Part shown: piece by piece, positions 1 through 10,029 of the stretch
How positions within the stretch are numbered: position 1 is the first letter of the stretch
Layout: each line of letters opens with the position of its first letter
DNA from: Rehmannia glutinosa
Lineage: Eukaryota > Streptophyta > Magnoliopsida > Lamiales > Orobanchaceae
Reading direction: 5' to 3'
Length of the DNA: 64,000 bases
NCBI GenBank assembly: GCA_016081115.2
Contig: CM071930.1
Location: 24,505,641-24,569,640 of the forward strand
Notes under the pieces: generated by a model
Database searches by the model: none
Seen by the model: only the letters and a program-made list of their open reading frames with translations
Told to the model about the DNA's origin: nothing
Translations under genes and position numbers: made by a program

Positions 1-602
1 GATTTTACGTTATGGGTTTTCACTTTCAAACGATGTTCCTAAATGTTGTCCTAATACTTCCGATCGGTTCAAAATGTTTTTACTAAATTTTCGGAGTATT
101 TCTTGAGTTTTATTTTCGACACAAATTGGACAATATTTCGTCTCGTGGTCGACCTGGCCGCCCTATAGGGCAACCCATACCGAAGATGTTTTTAGAAACA
201 GAAAATGAGACGGAAAGAGAAACAAGCGGTCGGCCGGCCGCCCGGCGTCGCCGATCGGTCGGCCGACCGGCCGCTCAGGTGGGTCGACGGCACTGCAAGT
301 GTGTTTTGAAACGAACGTTTAATCCTTGCAAAATCCATGAGGGGGACCGGTTGGAGTGATGGTCGACGGCCGAGGTAGACGCCGACCGCCGCCGTGTTAT
401 ATTGTGTATTCTTTTCAACGTCTATTTTTAAATGCGACCGGTCGCCCTATGTTTTGACAAAGAAATTTTCGACCGTTTGACAGCAGACAAACTTTCCTTA
501 AAATGTGGGATTGATTTCTAACAGCTATATTCTTGATTTTAATTGTATTTTTCTGTAGATTTTCAATCCCCAAGAGGAGCCTATGCTTGATCAATCATCT
601 CC

Positions 603-610
603 TATAAATA
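603..610 (+). promoter_or_regulatory. TATA box in 5' LTR of element A
   Basis: TATAAATA in the context ctcctataaatagagg. It recurs in the 3' LTR at 7028-7035 and lies about 240 bases upstream of the hairpin array, so transcripts starting 25-35 bases downstream would carry the array in R/U5. Confidence 0.6.
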
Positions 611-847
611 GAGGAAGTTTTGGAGCAACCAATACAACAATTGAGATACAACACAACAAGATACACTTCAAGCAAACACTTGGTCTTTCATAGTCATTAT
701 TCTTGTTGTAAAATTGCCTAGCTTATCACTTTCACATCTTTGAGGTCTAGGCTATTCTTGATTACACTTGCACTCTATTGTATTATCAATTATCGAGTTG
801 TAATCTTGTATTTGTGGTCGCTATTCAAACACAAGATATCCTTGTGA

Positions 848-1066
848 GTGTTCTTGTGGTAAGAGCACACTTGGATGATCTAGGTGATAGGTGAAGAAGA
901 TTGTGGTAATCTTCTTATTGAGGTGTTGAAGAATTCGGTATTCTTCAAGGTTGAAGATTGTGGTAATCTTCACAAGGTGCCGTTGAAGGAAGATTGTGGT
1001 AATCTTCAAAGGGAGATTGTGGTAATCTCCAAAGGTGGTGTTGAAGAAGAGTGTGGTGCTCTTCAA
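848..1066 (+). other. Array of seven covarying hairpins, 5' LTR of A
   Basis: Seven short inverted repeats follow one another. Stem positions are 848-868, 894-916, 926-948, 952-972, 989-1007, 1012-1030 and 1046-1064. Stems are 7-9 bp. The loop is GTGGT in six and TCGGT in the third. Stem sequences differ (AAGAAGATT/AATCTTCTT, TTGAAGAAT/ATTCTTCAA, GGAGATT/AATCTCC, GAAGAGT/GCTCTTC), yet both arms change together or use a T-G wobble. The array lies downstream of the TATA box, so it should be transcribed into the leader RNA. Forward translation gives a repeated EDCGNL peptide, which I take as a by-product. The role is unknown; packaging, dimerisation, translation control or protein binding are possible. 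Confidence 0.85.
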
Positions 1067-1268
1067 GGTGTTGTAAGTTGAATTTGTATTAATTTTGGTA
1101 ATTAATAAAATTCTTTTTCTTTTCAAATCCATCCCGGATATCTTGGGGTGGTAGAGGATTAGGCCCTAGGTGGGTTGAACCTCTTTAAATCGACGTGTGT
1201 TGTTTACATTCCGCACCTTCATTATTTTGTTTGAGCATTCGATTTAAAAAGAGGGCGAAATCGAAAAG

Positions 1269-2489
1269 ATGGCGATAATCTATTCACCCCCTCTAGATTA
1301 TCGTAGCGCTGACTTACAAGTGGTATCGAGCCAAACTCTTTGGCAAGCTCGTTTCACATCGCGAGTGAAGAGAAACGATCGACGGCTACGAACGAAGCTC
1401 ATCTATCCAAGCACCTCCACCACCAAGCCACCTCGGTTTGATTCCAAAAATTTTATATTTTGGAAAGAAAGAATGGAATGCTATCTACAAGGTTGCGGGT
1501 TCGACATTTGGAACACCGTCATTAATGGAGAATCCATTCTGACGAAAGATACACCATACACCTCAAAAGGCTTCAAAAAGCTCAATGATGAAGAGAAGAA
1601 AATCATCTCCTTAAACGGTAAGGCTCTAAATATCTTGTATTGTTCATTTACTAATTTGGAATATGAATATTTTGTAGGAATTCGATCGGCACATGAAGTA
1701 TGGCAAAAATTAGAAGCCATCCATGGAGTATTTGCAAATGAAAGGAGTCAAACAAAAGCATCTACTTCTCAAAGGGATACAAGCTCAAATCTAAGGAACA
1801 AGCCTCTTACAACTTCCAACTATGAAGAAGTTGAATATTGTTTTATGGGTATCGAAGAAGAAAACGAGGTATGTCTTAAACCCTCTACTTCCTATGATAT
1901 TGATTTGCAAAATGATTATGATGAACTACAAGATGAATTCCAAAACTTACTTGTTAAATACAAAAATTTGAAAAAGGAATTCATTGTTTTGAAAAATGAT
2001 AAGGATAGTTTATTTACTTCCTATGAATCACTATCATGTGCTCACACCACCACTCTTGATAAGGTTAGAAACCTTGAGAAAGAAAATAGTACTCTTGTTG
2101 AGGATATAAATTGCTTGAAAAATGATTTATCTAAATCCAACTTGAGTACCGATAGAATGACCAATATTGTTGATTGTTGTGATAATTCGAAACTAGAACT
2201 TGATCATAAGCCTAAGGATGTCAATCACATGAAAAAGAATCAAGTCTCTAAGCACGATGGTCATTATGCTCCTAGAACTATTACTTGTTTTTATTGTGGC
2301 AAAAAGGGTCATACGGCTAATTCTTGTCGGGCTAAAAATAGCTCTAATTATTGTTGGAGACCTAAAAGTCTTAAGACTAATCCCAAAGGACCCAAACACA
2401 TAAGGGTACCACAAAACAATGTGCTATTAGGTACCCTAAGCAAAGCAAAAATCGAAGAAAATTCATGCCACCAAGAAAACATCAAATGA
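1269..2489 (+). CDS. Shortened copia-type Gag of element A
   Basis: Structural nucleocapsid protein of an LTR retrotransposon. The open frame starts in the LTR, so the true start is uncertain; the conserved part begins near 1430 with PPRFDSKNFIFWKERMECYL, typical of copia gag N-termini. It continues to SAHEVWQKLEAIHG, then jumps to VFANERSQTKASTSQR, so the middle of the usual gag appears deleted. A long charged, coiled-coil-like stretch (about residues 215-300) follows, then a zinc knuckle CFYCGKKGHTANSC (CX2CX4HX4C) near residue 345. The frame ends at TGA 2489 and overlaps a short continuation beginning at 2486. No protease or pol follows. Confidence 0.8.
   Translation: MAIIYSPPLDYRSADLQVVSSQTLWQARFTSRVKRNDRRLRTKLIYPSTSTTKPPRFDSKNFIFWKERMECYLQGCGFDIWNTVINGESILTKDTPYTSKGFKKLNDEEKKIISLNGKALNILYCSFTNLEYEYFVGIRSAHEVWQKLEAIHGVFANERSQTKASTSQRDTSSNLRNKPLTTSNYEEVEYCFMGIEEENEVCLKPSTSYDIDLQNDYDELQDEFQNLLVKYKNLKKEFIVLKNDKDSLFTSYESLSCAHTTTLDKVRNLEKENSTLVEDINCLKNDLSKSNLSTDRMTNIVDCCDNSKLELDHKPKDVNHMKKNQVSKHDGHYAPRTITCFYCGKKGHTANSCRAKNSSNYCWRPKSLKTNPKGPKHIRVPQNNVLLGTLSKAKIEENSCHQENIK
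1321..1340 (+). other. Primer binding site of element A
   Basis: tggtatcgagccaaactctt lies two bases after the LTR end. It resembles the tRNA-iMet complement tggtatcagagcc used by plant copia elements, with a one-base loss (atcag to atcg). Confidence 0.75.
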
Positions 2490-2757
2490 ACGTTTCATTT
2501 GATCAAAGAAGGAGAAACTACTCTCAACAAAGCCAATTTCCAAGAAGAGCGTATAATCAAAAATGGGAAGAACACAATACTTGAAATGGCAAAGACATCA
2601 TCAACAAGATGATTTTCAAAGAAGAAGAAACCATCAACCAAGGGAAGGTAACCAAACTTGGAAATGGAGAAGTCATCATCAACAAAGTGACTTCTCAATG
2701 GGAAGATATCATCAACAATGGGAACGGCACAACCCATGGAAACGGCGTAATTGGTAA
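2486..2757 (+). pseudogene. Gag tail of A with Q/H/R/W-rich tandem repeats
   Basis: Continuation of the gag region in shifted frames. The DNA repeats a unit around catcatcaacaa, and the peptide repeats W-x-R-HHQQ-DF (for example WQRHHQQDDFQRRRNHQ and WRSHHQQSDF). Gag of the related family B-G has a similar W/Q/R-rich stretch before its protease (WQRPQPQQRSFPRQKSYYQ). At least one frameshift separates the 2486-2584 and 2563-2757 segments. Likely RNA-binding linker, now broken. Confidence 0.55.
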
Positions 2758-2789
2758 ACCGTATCTCCCCATTTAAAATATGCATTTTA

Positions 2790-3623
2790 TCTAGTTAGTA
2801 TGCATGTTTTTATTTGTACCTATATTGCAAATGAGTTTTCATGTATTTAAATTTTAAATTAAGGTCTTCAAAACTTATTTGTATTTTTAAAATTTTTTGA
2901 AAAAGAAGACCTTATATGATGTTTTTAAAACTCTTGTGCATTTTTGTAGACTAAAGTGTATGATCATCTCTTATGGATTTTTATGGCATGAGCTTACTTG
3001 TGATATCTCTTAGCCTACACTTCTATTATTATGATTTGTGCTAGATTTGTCTAAGAATTGTGTAGGATACATATTTCATACTCATTACGTCATCAAGTTT
3101 CTTAAACCATCGAGGTATGTCTACTCGTATTTTTCTTTAAACTCGATATTATGCACATATCTTTCAAGATATTTCATTTTGACCCCTTAAAGTGCCCCAA
3201 ATTGAACTTGCAAATTTTTTCTCTTAAAAGGCACTACGTGTTTAGTCTCGATTTTATTGTTTATATGTTTTCCAAAACCCATATTTGTTGGATATAGTCC
3301 AAACTTATATTTTTGCAAAGTTTTAAAACTTTTGGGGTGGAAAATCGAATTTTGGAAAACTCGGGAGAAAGAAAAATCACCGGGACGGTCACAAACAGGG
3401 CGACCGGCCGCCCGCACTCGACCGGTCGCACCCCACCTCAACCGGTCGCCCAGGGTTATTTTTCAGCTTATAACATTCTCTTCTTCATTTCGCAATGAAG
3501 AAGATAAATCCCCCCAAACCCTTATCAACCAGATTACTCCCTTTTCTACAAAATCTTCAATTCTTCATCATTTTTCACGATTCTTGTTGCTAATCTTCTT
3601 ATTTTCACAAGAATCTTACATAT
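2790..3623 (+). other. Non-coding spacer of A with GC palindrome module
   Basis: AT-rich and without a convincing reading frame. At about 3385-3455 is a GC-rich stretch with cgaccggccg and the perfect palindrome cgaccggtcg (3419-3428). It resembles the module in the LTR of the same element (205-290). This is where pol would lie in a complete copia element; none is seen. Confidence 0.6.
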
Positions 3624-4942
3624 ATGGCACCTCCAAGAAATTCTACCGAACGAAATCCTCAAAAGAGGAGAAGGAGGCAAAGGGGTGAATCTTCTTCCTA
3701 TCCCCAACAAGATGATATTCTACAAAGAGACCATCAAAATCGGAAACTACGGAAGAAGAGATTGTCGAATTAAGAGTCAGGGGTTTCAAAATCGAGCATT
3801 CATTGGGACTCTAGTAAGTTATCACTCCTCTACGAGCCTCCCTCTAGAGCTAATAGATTTCGATTTTTAAATAAACTTATGGAGGAACATTATGAGAGTA
3901 TTGGATTGAATGATAAGAAAATTGCGTGCACTCGTATGGTTCGTTTTCAAGCTTTTCATGATGAATTTCCGGATATTAGAGCTTATTTTGAAATTCAAGG
4001 ATGGGTTTCACTTTGGGATAATCCGTGTTTGCACTATGATGACGAGCTTATAAAACTTTTCTATGCAAATATGTGGATTGTTGATGCTACGATAGATAAT
4101 CCTTTGGAACTTCACACATTTGTTAATGGTAGGCATTATTCATGGACATTGGCCGATATTTGTGATCACTTTAACGTGCCAAATGATGGAGTAGTCAATG
4201 TGAATTGCACCCATTGGGATGATAACATTTTCGGTGTCTCACTAGATGATGTGAAAACCTTTTAGGAGTATATCCCGAAGTGACATACTCGGCAATGCCG
4301 CCAAATTATCGGATTATATCTATCATTTGCTCCTATTGTGTTTGTGGAAAGGAAGTAAAACTTCCAAGTAATCTCGAACTCTTTCTCACCTATAAGATTG
4401 TTCGAGGAGAAAGAGTAAATTATGGGGCAATTTTTGTACATTGCTTGTTGGAATCTAGAAAGCTTACCAAGAAGAAATATACCTTGGGAAATTTGATTTG
4501 CCGACTCTTATACTTATCGGGATACCCGGAAAATGAAATGAATACCGAAATTCGTCACAATGATTTTGATAATGCCAACATTCTACAAATGGTAAGAATG
4601 CAACGACATTTACCACGGGTTCCTACCAAAGCCGCTAGGGACGTGCCCGACATCAACAACAACCTCGGGATGATTTCTTTAATGACAATGAGGTTAAAAA
4701 TATTGGAAGAGGTGAGTTTGACGAACAAGGAGATGATGTGGGGAATGAAGAGGAAAATGAAGAAGAAAATGTGGGAAATGAACAAGAAATTAGGGAAGAA
4801 GAAAATGAGGAAGGAGATGAAGACGAGTTGGATGTTGAAGATCTAAATATCAAAGAGACAATGGCCAAAGTGGAAAGAGAAACATTTAGAGATGTGGCTC
4901 TCTTAGAAAAGAGCTCCGGTCGTGAAAAAGGAAAATTCTAGT
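3624..4942 (+). pseudogene. 3' ORF of A, plant transposon protein domain (Transposase_32-like)
   Basis: Broken ORF between the gag region and the 3' LTR. From ATG 3624 it opens with a basic segment (NPQKRRRRQRGESSSYPQQ) and then shifts frame. The core runs 3843-4265: RFRFLNKLMEEHYESIGL, then ELIKLFYANMWIVDA and FVNGRHYSWTLADICDHFNVP. This matches the FYAN...V.GR...S...I...F.VP pattern of the putative plant transposon protein domain. It continues in another frame from 4280 (YRIISIICSYCVCGKEVKLPS, YGAIFVHCLLES) and ends with a strongly acidic tail (about 4660-4942) in a third frame. Such ORFs are known 3' of pol in some plant LTR elements. The function is unknown; the domain name does not imply transposase activity. 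Confidence 0.65.
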
Positions 4943-6242
4943 TTGAAGAAGTCAATTGGCAAATTGAAGAAATTCATCAAGGACCTCATACCTAACTTGC
5001 TTCTCTTCGGACGAAGATTGATATCCCCATCTCCTTTACTTTCTAGCATTTTCATTTAAGTTGCTTTAAACTTTTATGAATCTTTGTAAAACTCATTTGT
5101 ACTAATGATATTTGCTTGTTTTTCTTAAAGGGTTAAAATTACAAGTTGATAATGACTTGTGAATGATCATGACTTTGATGGAGTATTTGAGGGTAAAAAT
5201 GCTCTAAAGCATTGTTTGATAATTGGTATGAAGTACTTGATGGTAAAAGTGCTTCTTTTATTGCTTTGTTATGCTTAGTTGAATTTGTTGGGTCATTTGA
5301 TACATGTATTATTGAAAGCATGACTTATTACTTGATGGTTGCTCTAATTTTTGGCATTTGTAATGCCTTGATCATTCTTAGCTTATCTCAATTGGGTTGA
5401 ACCCTTGAGAATCTACTTTGAGCTTCTTAAATTGATGAACAAATTATTGCATATGGTGCATATGATTTTTTTTGAGCTTTGAAATGAGGTTGATTGATGA
5501 TATGAAATTTTTTTGGCTTGAACCATTTTCAAAGGTTATATACAACCTCTTCCATTTTTTTACGCACACAAGGTGTTCGATGAAATGTCACAATGAAAAT
5601 TTCAACTTATACATGATTCTCTCGCTTCCAAAAGTCTTCTATACTCATTGAAATCATGTTTTGGGAAATAAAACGAGCGTATGAACTCTTCATGATACAT
5701 TTCTCTCATTTTCCTTGGCTTTTAAGCCTATAATTGCTCAATGGTTGATAAACCATTTCTTTGGTGCACTTTGATATACTTCTATGATGTTTCTATCATC
5801 CTAACATTCTTTTTGATGATTCCAAGGGGAGAAACAGAAATTGGCTCGTTAGCTCAAAGAAGCTAATAAAAGCTTGTCATAAAAGCTATAAGCTATGGCT
5901 CATAAAAGCCATAAATTGTGATTTATTTTTAGTCCAATTGTTGCTTAATGGACCTATATTATTGTTTAATGTTGTTTTTTGACAGGGGAGCTTATAAGCT
6001 CTTGAACAAATTGTAAAAGCTAAAGCTTTTAGCTTATGGATTATTGTTCTTACATTATTCTTGATGTGCTTGTGGATAGGGGGAGCTTGTGCTTATTATT
6101 GAAAATATTTACTCCCTACTTGGGTGCTTTAATATTTTTGGAAATTTTGGTTGCTTCCAAACGGTCAAATGTTTTTACCGGAAAATCATTTCTAAAATTG
6201 CTCTCTTAGTTTATGTAAAAATTGTTTTGGTTTGTAATCATC
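4943..6242 (+). other. Non-coding 3' spacer of element A
   Basis: AT-rich, no supported coding frame. Around 5865-6030 it holds repeated and partly inverted words built on aaagct and agcttat (cataaaagctataagctatggctcat region). It ends at the polypurine tract. Confidence 0.6.
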
Positions 6243-6256
6243 AAAAAGGGGGAGAT
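6243..6256 (+). other. Polypurine tract of element A
   Basis: aaaaagggggagat directly precedes the 3' LTR start tgtttgatacatg. It would prime plus-strand DNA synthesis. The wording matches the tract of B (aaaaagggggaaat at 17049). Confidence 0.85.
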
Positions 6257-7749
6257 TGTTTGATACATGTTTTTATCTTAATTTTGATGATTTTATTTTA
6301 TCACCAAAACAATGTTTTTAAAGGTTGTCCAAATACTCCTAAATGATTTAAAATGATTTTAATATTTTCCGGAGTATTTTCTCAAAGTTTATTTTCGTCT
6401 AAATTGGACAACGCTTTTAATGATTTTACGTTATTGGGTTTTCACTTTCAAACGATGTTCCTAAATGTTGTCCTAATACTTCCGATCGGTTCAAAATGTT
6501 TTTACTAAATTTTCGGAGTATTTCTTGAGTTTTATTTTCGACACAAATTGGACAATATTTGCGTCTCGTGGTCGACCTGGCCGCCCTATAGGGCAACCCA
6601 TACCTGAAGATGTTTTTAGAAACAGAAAATGAGACGGAAAAGAGAAACAAGCAGTCGACGGCCGCTTCAAGGCGTCGGCCGGTCGGTCGGACGGCCGCCA
6701 GGGTCGACGTGCACGCAAGTGTGTTTTGAAACGTAACGTTTAATCCTTGCAAAATCCATGAGGGGGACCGGTTGGAGTGATGGTCGACCGGTCGAGGTAG
6801 ACGTCGACGTCGCCGCGTGTTATTTCTTTGTGTATTCTTTTTCAACGTCTATTTTCGTGCGACGGCCGCCCTATGTTTTGACAAAGAAATTTCGACCCGT
6901 TTGACAAACAGACAAACTTTCCTTAAAATATGGGATTGATTTCTAACAGCTATATTCTTGATTTTAATTGTATTTTTCTGTAGATTTTCAATCCCCAAGA
7001 GGAGCCTATGCTTGATCAATCATCTCCTATAAATAGAGGAAGTTTTGGAGCAACCAATACAACAATTGAGATACAACACAACAAGATACACTTCAAGCAA
7101 ACACTTGGTCTTTCATAGTCATTATTCTTGTTGTAAAATTGCCTAGCTTATCACTTTCACATCTTTGAGGTCTAGGCTATTCTTGATTACACTTGCACTC
7201 TATTGTATTATCAATTATCGAGTTGTAATCTTGTATTTGTGGTCGTCATTCAAACACAAGATATCCTTGTGAGTGTTCTTGTGGTAAGAGCACACTTGGA
7301 TGATCTAGGTGATAGGTGAAGAAGATTGTGGTAATCTTCTTATTTGAGGTGTTGAAGAATTCGGTATTCTTCAAGGTTGAAGATTGTGGTAATCTTCACA
7401 AGGTGCCGTTGAAGGAAGATTGTGGTAATCTTCAAAGGGAGATTGTGGTAATCTCCAAAGGTGGTGTTGAAGAAGAGTGTGGTGCTCTTCAAGGTGTTGT
7501 AAGTTGAATTTGTATTAATTTTGGTAATTAATAAAATTCTTTTTCTTTTCGAAATCCATCCCAGGATATCTTGGGGTGGTAGAGGATTAGGCCCTAGGTG
7601 GGTTGAACCTCTTTAAATCGACGTGTGTTGTTTACATTCCGCACCTTCATTATTTTGTTTGAGCATTCGATTTAAAAAGAGGGCGAAATCGAAAAAGATG
7701 GCGATAATCTATTCACCCCCTCTAGATTATCGTAGCCGCTTGGACTTCT
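6257..7749 (+). repeat. 3' LTR of element A
   Basis: Starts TGTTTGATACATG after the polypurine tract. Bases from 6420 onward repeat bases 1-1318. The end is slightly frayed: gcttggactt replaces gctgacttaca, and the sequence passes into gag of B at about 7747-7751. A TATA box lies at 7028-7035. Confidence 0.88.
7273..7492 (+). other. Hairpin array, 3' LTR of A
   Basis: Second copy of the seven-hairpin array, with the same GTGGT loops and stems as 848-1066. Apart from one extra T after the second hairpin, the stems are unchanged. Confidence 0.85.
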
Positions 7750-8600
7750 GAGAAAAGAGGGAGAATGACCTCAAAAATGTTATTGCCTCATTCACTAAGG
7801 CATCTAAATCATTGGATGATCTTATTATGAGTCAAAGAGAATGTGGAGACAAGACAGCTTAGGATTTAATTCCTTTATGCCATGTCAAACCTCAAGAGTA
7901 ATTTTGGAAAAAGGATCTTCAAGTCATGAAGAGTCCGAAAAATCCAAAACTCTAAATATTGCACACACTTTCACTCCAAAGCACAATACTAAGCAAAGCG
8001 CCTTGGTTACAAAGGGAAAGGAAAACTTGACTAGTTGAGTGTCTTTGAAAGGATAGTGAGAAGAGATTCGGCCCGGAGTTCCTCAAATGAGACTCCAAAC
8101 AGAAAATACTCTGTAAAGAAGAAGCGAGCTACCAAAAATCCCGAGAAAATCCATAAAAGAAATACATATGATGGGAATGGTAGAAGATATCCAAGCCAAG
8201 CTGATTGGAACAATGTGAACTATCAAAGCACGGACTTATGGAATATAAACCAGATGGCAAAGGCCTAGAACTCAAGAAAGGCCATTCCAAAAGCACAAGA
8301 GCTTTCATCAAAGACACACATGCACCTAGGCACTACACTCAAAAACACCACAATTACCCAAGAAAGGCAATTGCTAAAACACATATATGCAGCATACTGA
8401 CAAAAGAGACAATTTGTATGAACCTAGAATCCCAAGCAATTTGCCAGGATTAATTATGATTATGGCATCGATAGATGGCAACCTCTTAGAGTCAAATCAT
8501 TTGGCTATAAGGTTGGTTGGATCATCTTATAACTCTAACCCTCAGGACCCGCATACAAGAATGGGTACCTAAAACTTAATTTCCTTGATTGCGGGTTCAA
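7750..8600 (+). pseudogene. Gag C-terminal part of B
   Basis: Begins abruptly after the LTR of A with EKRE-type coiled-coil sequence followed by ASFTKASKSLDDLIMSQREC-like residues, the same as 45801 onward in G. It continues with PRVILEKGSSS, KPDGKG and a Y/H/P-rich linker (APRHYTQKHHNYPRKAIAKT) up to the protease. Several frameshifts break it. The N-terminal gag and zinc knuckle are separated from it by A and lie outside the window. Confidence 0.7.
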
Positions 8601-8609
8601 GGAACAGTG

Positions 8610-8905
8610 AAAGTGCCAAGGAACCTGGTACATGGATAGTGGTCATTCCGGACATATGACAGAAATAAGAGAAATGTCAAAATTCAAGGAAGTCAAAGGA
8701 GCAAAAGTCATATTTGGAGGAAATGAAGCTCCTGGTGAAATAAGAGGCATTGGATCCATCAAAAGGAATGGTTTAGAAATCACGGATGTTGCATATGTTG
8801 AAGGACTAAACTTCAATTTACTAAGCATCGATCAACTCGTGACAAGGGCTACAATGTTGGATTCAACATGGGTGTATGCCAAATCAAGGATATTGAATCA
8901 AATGA
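8610..8905 (+). pseudogene. Retroviral-type aspartic protease of B
   Basis: GTWYMDSGHSGHMTEI holds the D-S-G active-site triad near 8636. It continues with AKVIFGGNEAPGEI, GLEITDVAYVEGLNFNLLSI, the usual copia protease C-terminus. The frame then breaks at DQLVTRAT, where the family has SQLCDKGY. It would cut the polyprotein if intact. Confidence 0.75.
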
Positions 8906-8984
8906 AGTTGTCTTTGCAAGGAAATAGAGAAGAATATGTATGTAGTGGATTGGTCAATCGCAACACCCAAAGACTGCGTCTACT

Positions 8985-9930
8985 AGCAAAGAGCACAAAT
9001 CAATCAAGTTGGTCGTGGCACAAAAAAGCCGAGTCACCCGAATTTCAAAACAATTAACAAGCTAGCAAGAAGTCATCGGTAGAAGGACTTCCGCACTCAA
9101 GATACAAGAAGGAGAGTATATGCGATGCATGTCGAAGGGAAAACAAATCAAGTCGTCATTCAAAGAAAAGACATGCCCATCCTCAACAAGAATATTGCAT
9201 CTACTTCATATGGATCTATTTGGCCCAGTGGAACAAAGAAGCATAAGTGGAAAGAAATACACCTTGGTGGTAGTAGATGACTACTCAAGATATACATGAA
9301 CAATATTCATGTGCAAGAAGAAAGAAACTCTACAAAAGCTACCACACGGTGATGAAGAGGATACAAAATGAGAAGAGTCAAACCATTATCAAAATAAGGT
9401 CGGATAGAGGAACCGAGTTTGTCAATGGAATAATAACTCAAGATCTTGTAGTGAGAATGGCATTGGTCATGAACTATCACCGCAAGGACTCCAAAGCAGA
9501 ATGGAGTTGCGAAAGAAGAAACAGAACCCTCAAAGAAGCAAAGCAAGGACCATGTTAGTGAAGCGGGGTTACCAAAAAGATTTTGGGTGAAGCAATTAAC
9601 ACAGCTTGCTACACCCAAAACAGATGTATGATAAATAGACGGTGACAAAGACTCCCTATGAGATCTGGATGGAAGAAAACCAAATGTTGCATATTTGAGA
9701 ATATTTGGATGTAAATGCTTCATCCACAACAATGGCAAAGACAACCTAAAGGCTTTTGATGCTAAAGTCGATGAAGGTATCTTCTTAGGATACTCGGTGA
9801 AAGCAAAGCCTACGAATACTCAACAAAAGAACTATGGTTACGAGAAGAATCCATTCATGTAGTATTCGATGAGCCAAATGTAAATGGGGAAGACATTGAA
9901 GAGTCGGTGATAAGCTAAATCATCCAACTT
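8985..9930 (+). pseudogene. Integrase of B
   Basis: The N-terminal HHCC zinc region is degraded (WSWHKKAESPEFQN, then ICDACRRE-like). The core retains LHMDLFGPVE, KYTLVVVDDYSRYT, IIKIRSDRGTEFVNGIITQD and a disrupted NG.AER region, so the D and D of the D,D-35-E triad are seen, but in different frames. The C-terminal part has CFIHNNGKDNLKAFDAK and EGIFLGYSV. Frameshifts occur at about 9055, 9300, 9440 and 9560. Confidence 0.72.
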
Positions 9931-10029
9931 ACGAGAAGAGTCCCTATGTCAAGTCAAGCAGAATTATCAATTCGAGAAGAAGATGAGATAGTGAATCTCA
10001 AAAGCAACTGGAAAATCTGCATTTGAATG

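Larger units (their letters stand above)
1..1318 (+). repeat. 5' LTR of element A (left end cut by window)
   Basis: Direct repeat of the 3' LTR. It ends in ttaca at 1318, followed by two bases and the primer site. It contains a GC-rich palindromic module (about 205-290 and 345-450), a TATA box at 603-610 and a hairpin array at 848-1066. The LTR edge is inferred from the usual CA end. Confidence 0.88.
1..7749 (+). mobile_element. Element A: SIRE-like Ty1/copia derivative without pol
   Basis: Bases 1-1318 recur at about 6420-7749, so the two blocks are the LTRs of one element whose first ~164 bases lie left of the window. The interior holds a primer site, a shortened gag with a zinc knuckle, a second ORF with the plant transposon protein domain, and a polypurine tract. 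No protease, integrase, reverse transcriptase or RNase H is visible. The right edge runs directly into gag sequence of element B, so A is inserted in B. Its LTRs agree closely over AT-rich parts, which suggests a fairly recent insertion. It would need pol proteins from another element to move (inference). Confidence 0.88.

Noticed and set aside
848..1066. CRISPR-like array
   Set aside because: Units are palindromic with no unique spacers of constant length, and the setting is a plant LTR.
884..1081. Small protein with EDCGNL repeats
   Set aside because: It is the translation of the hairpin array inside an LTR. Covariation of both stem arms is better explained by structure, and the reverse strand gives an equally open frame.
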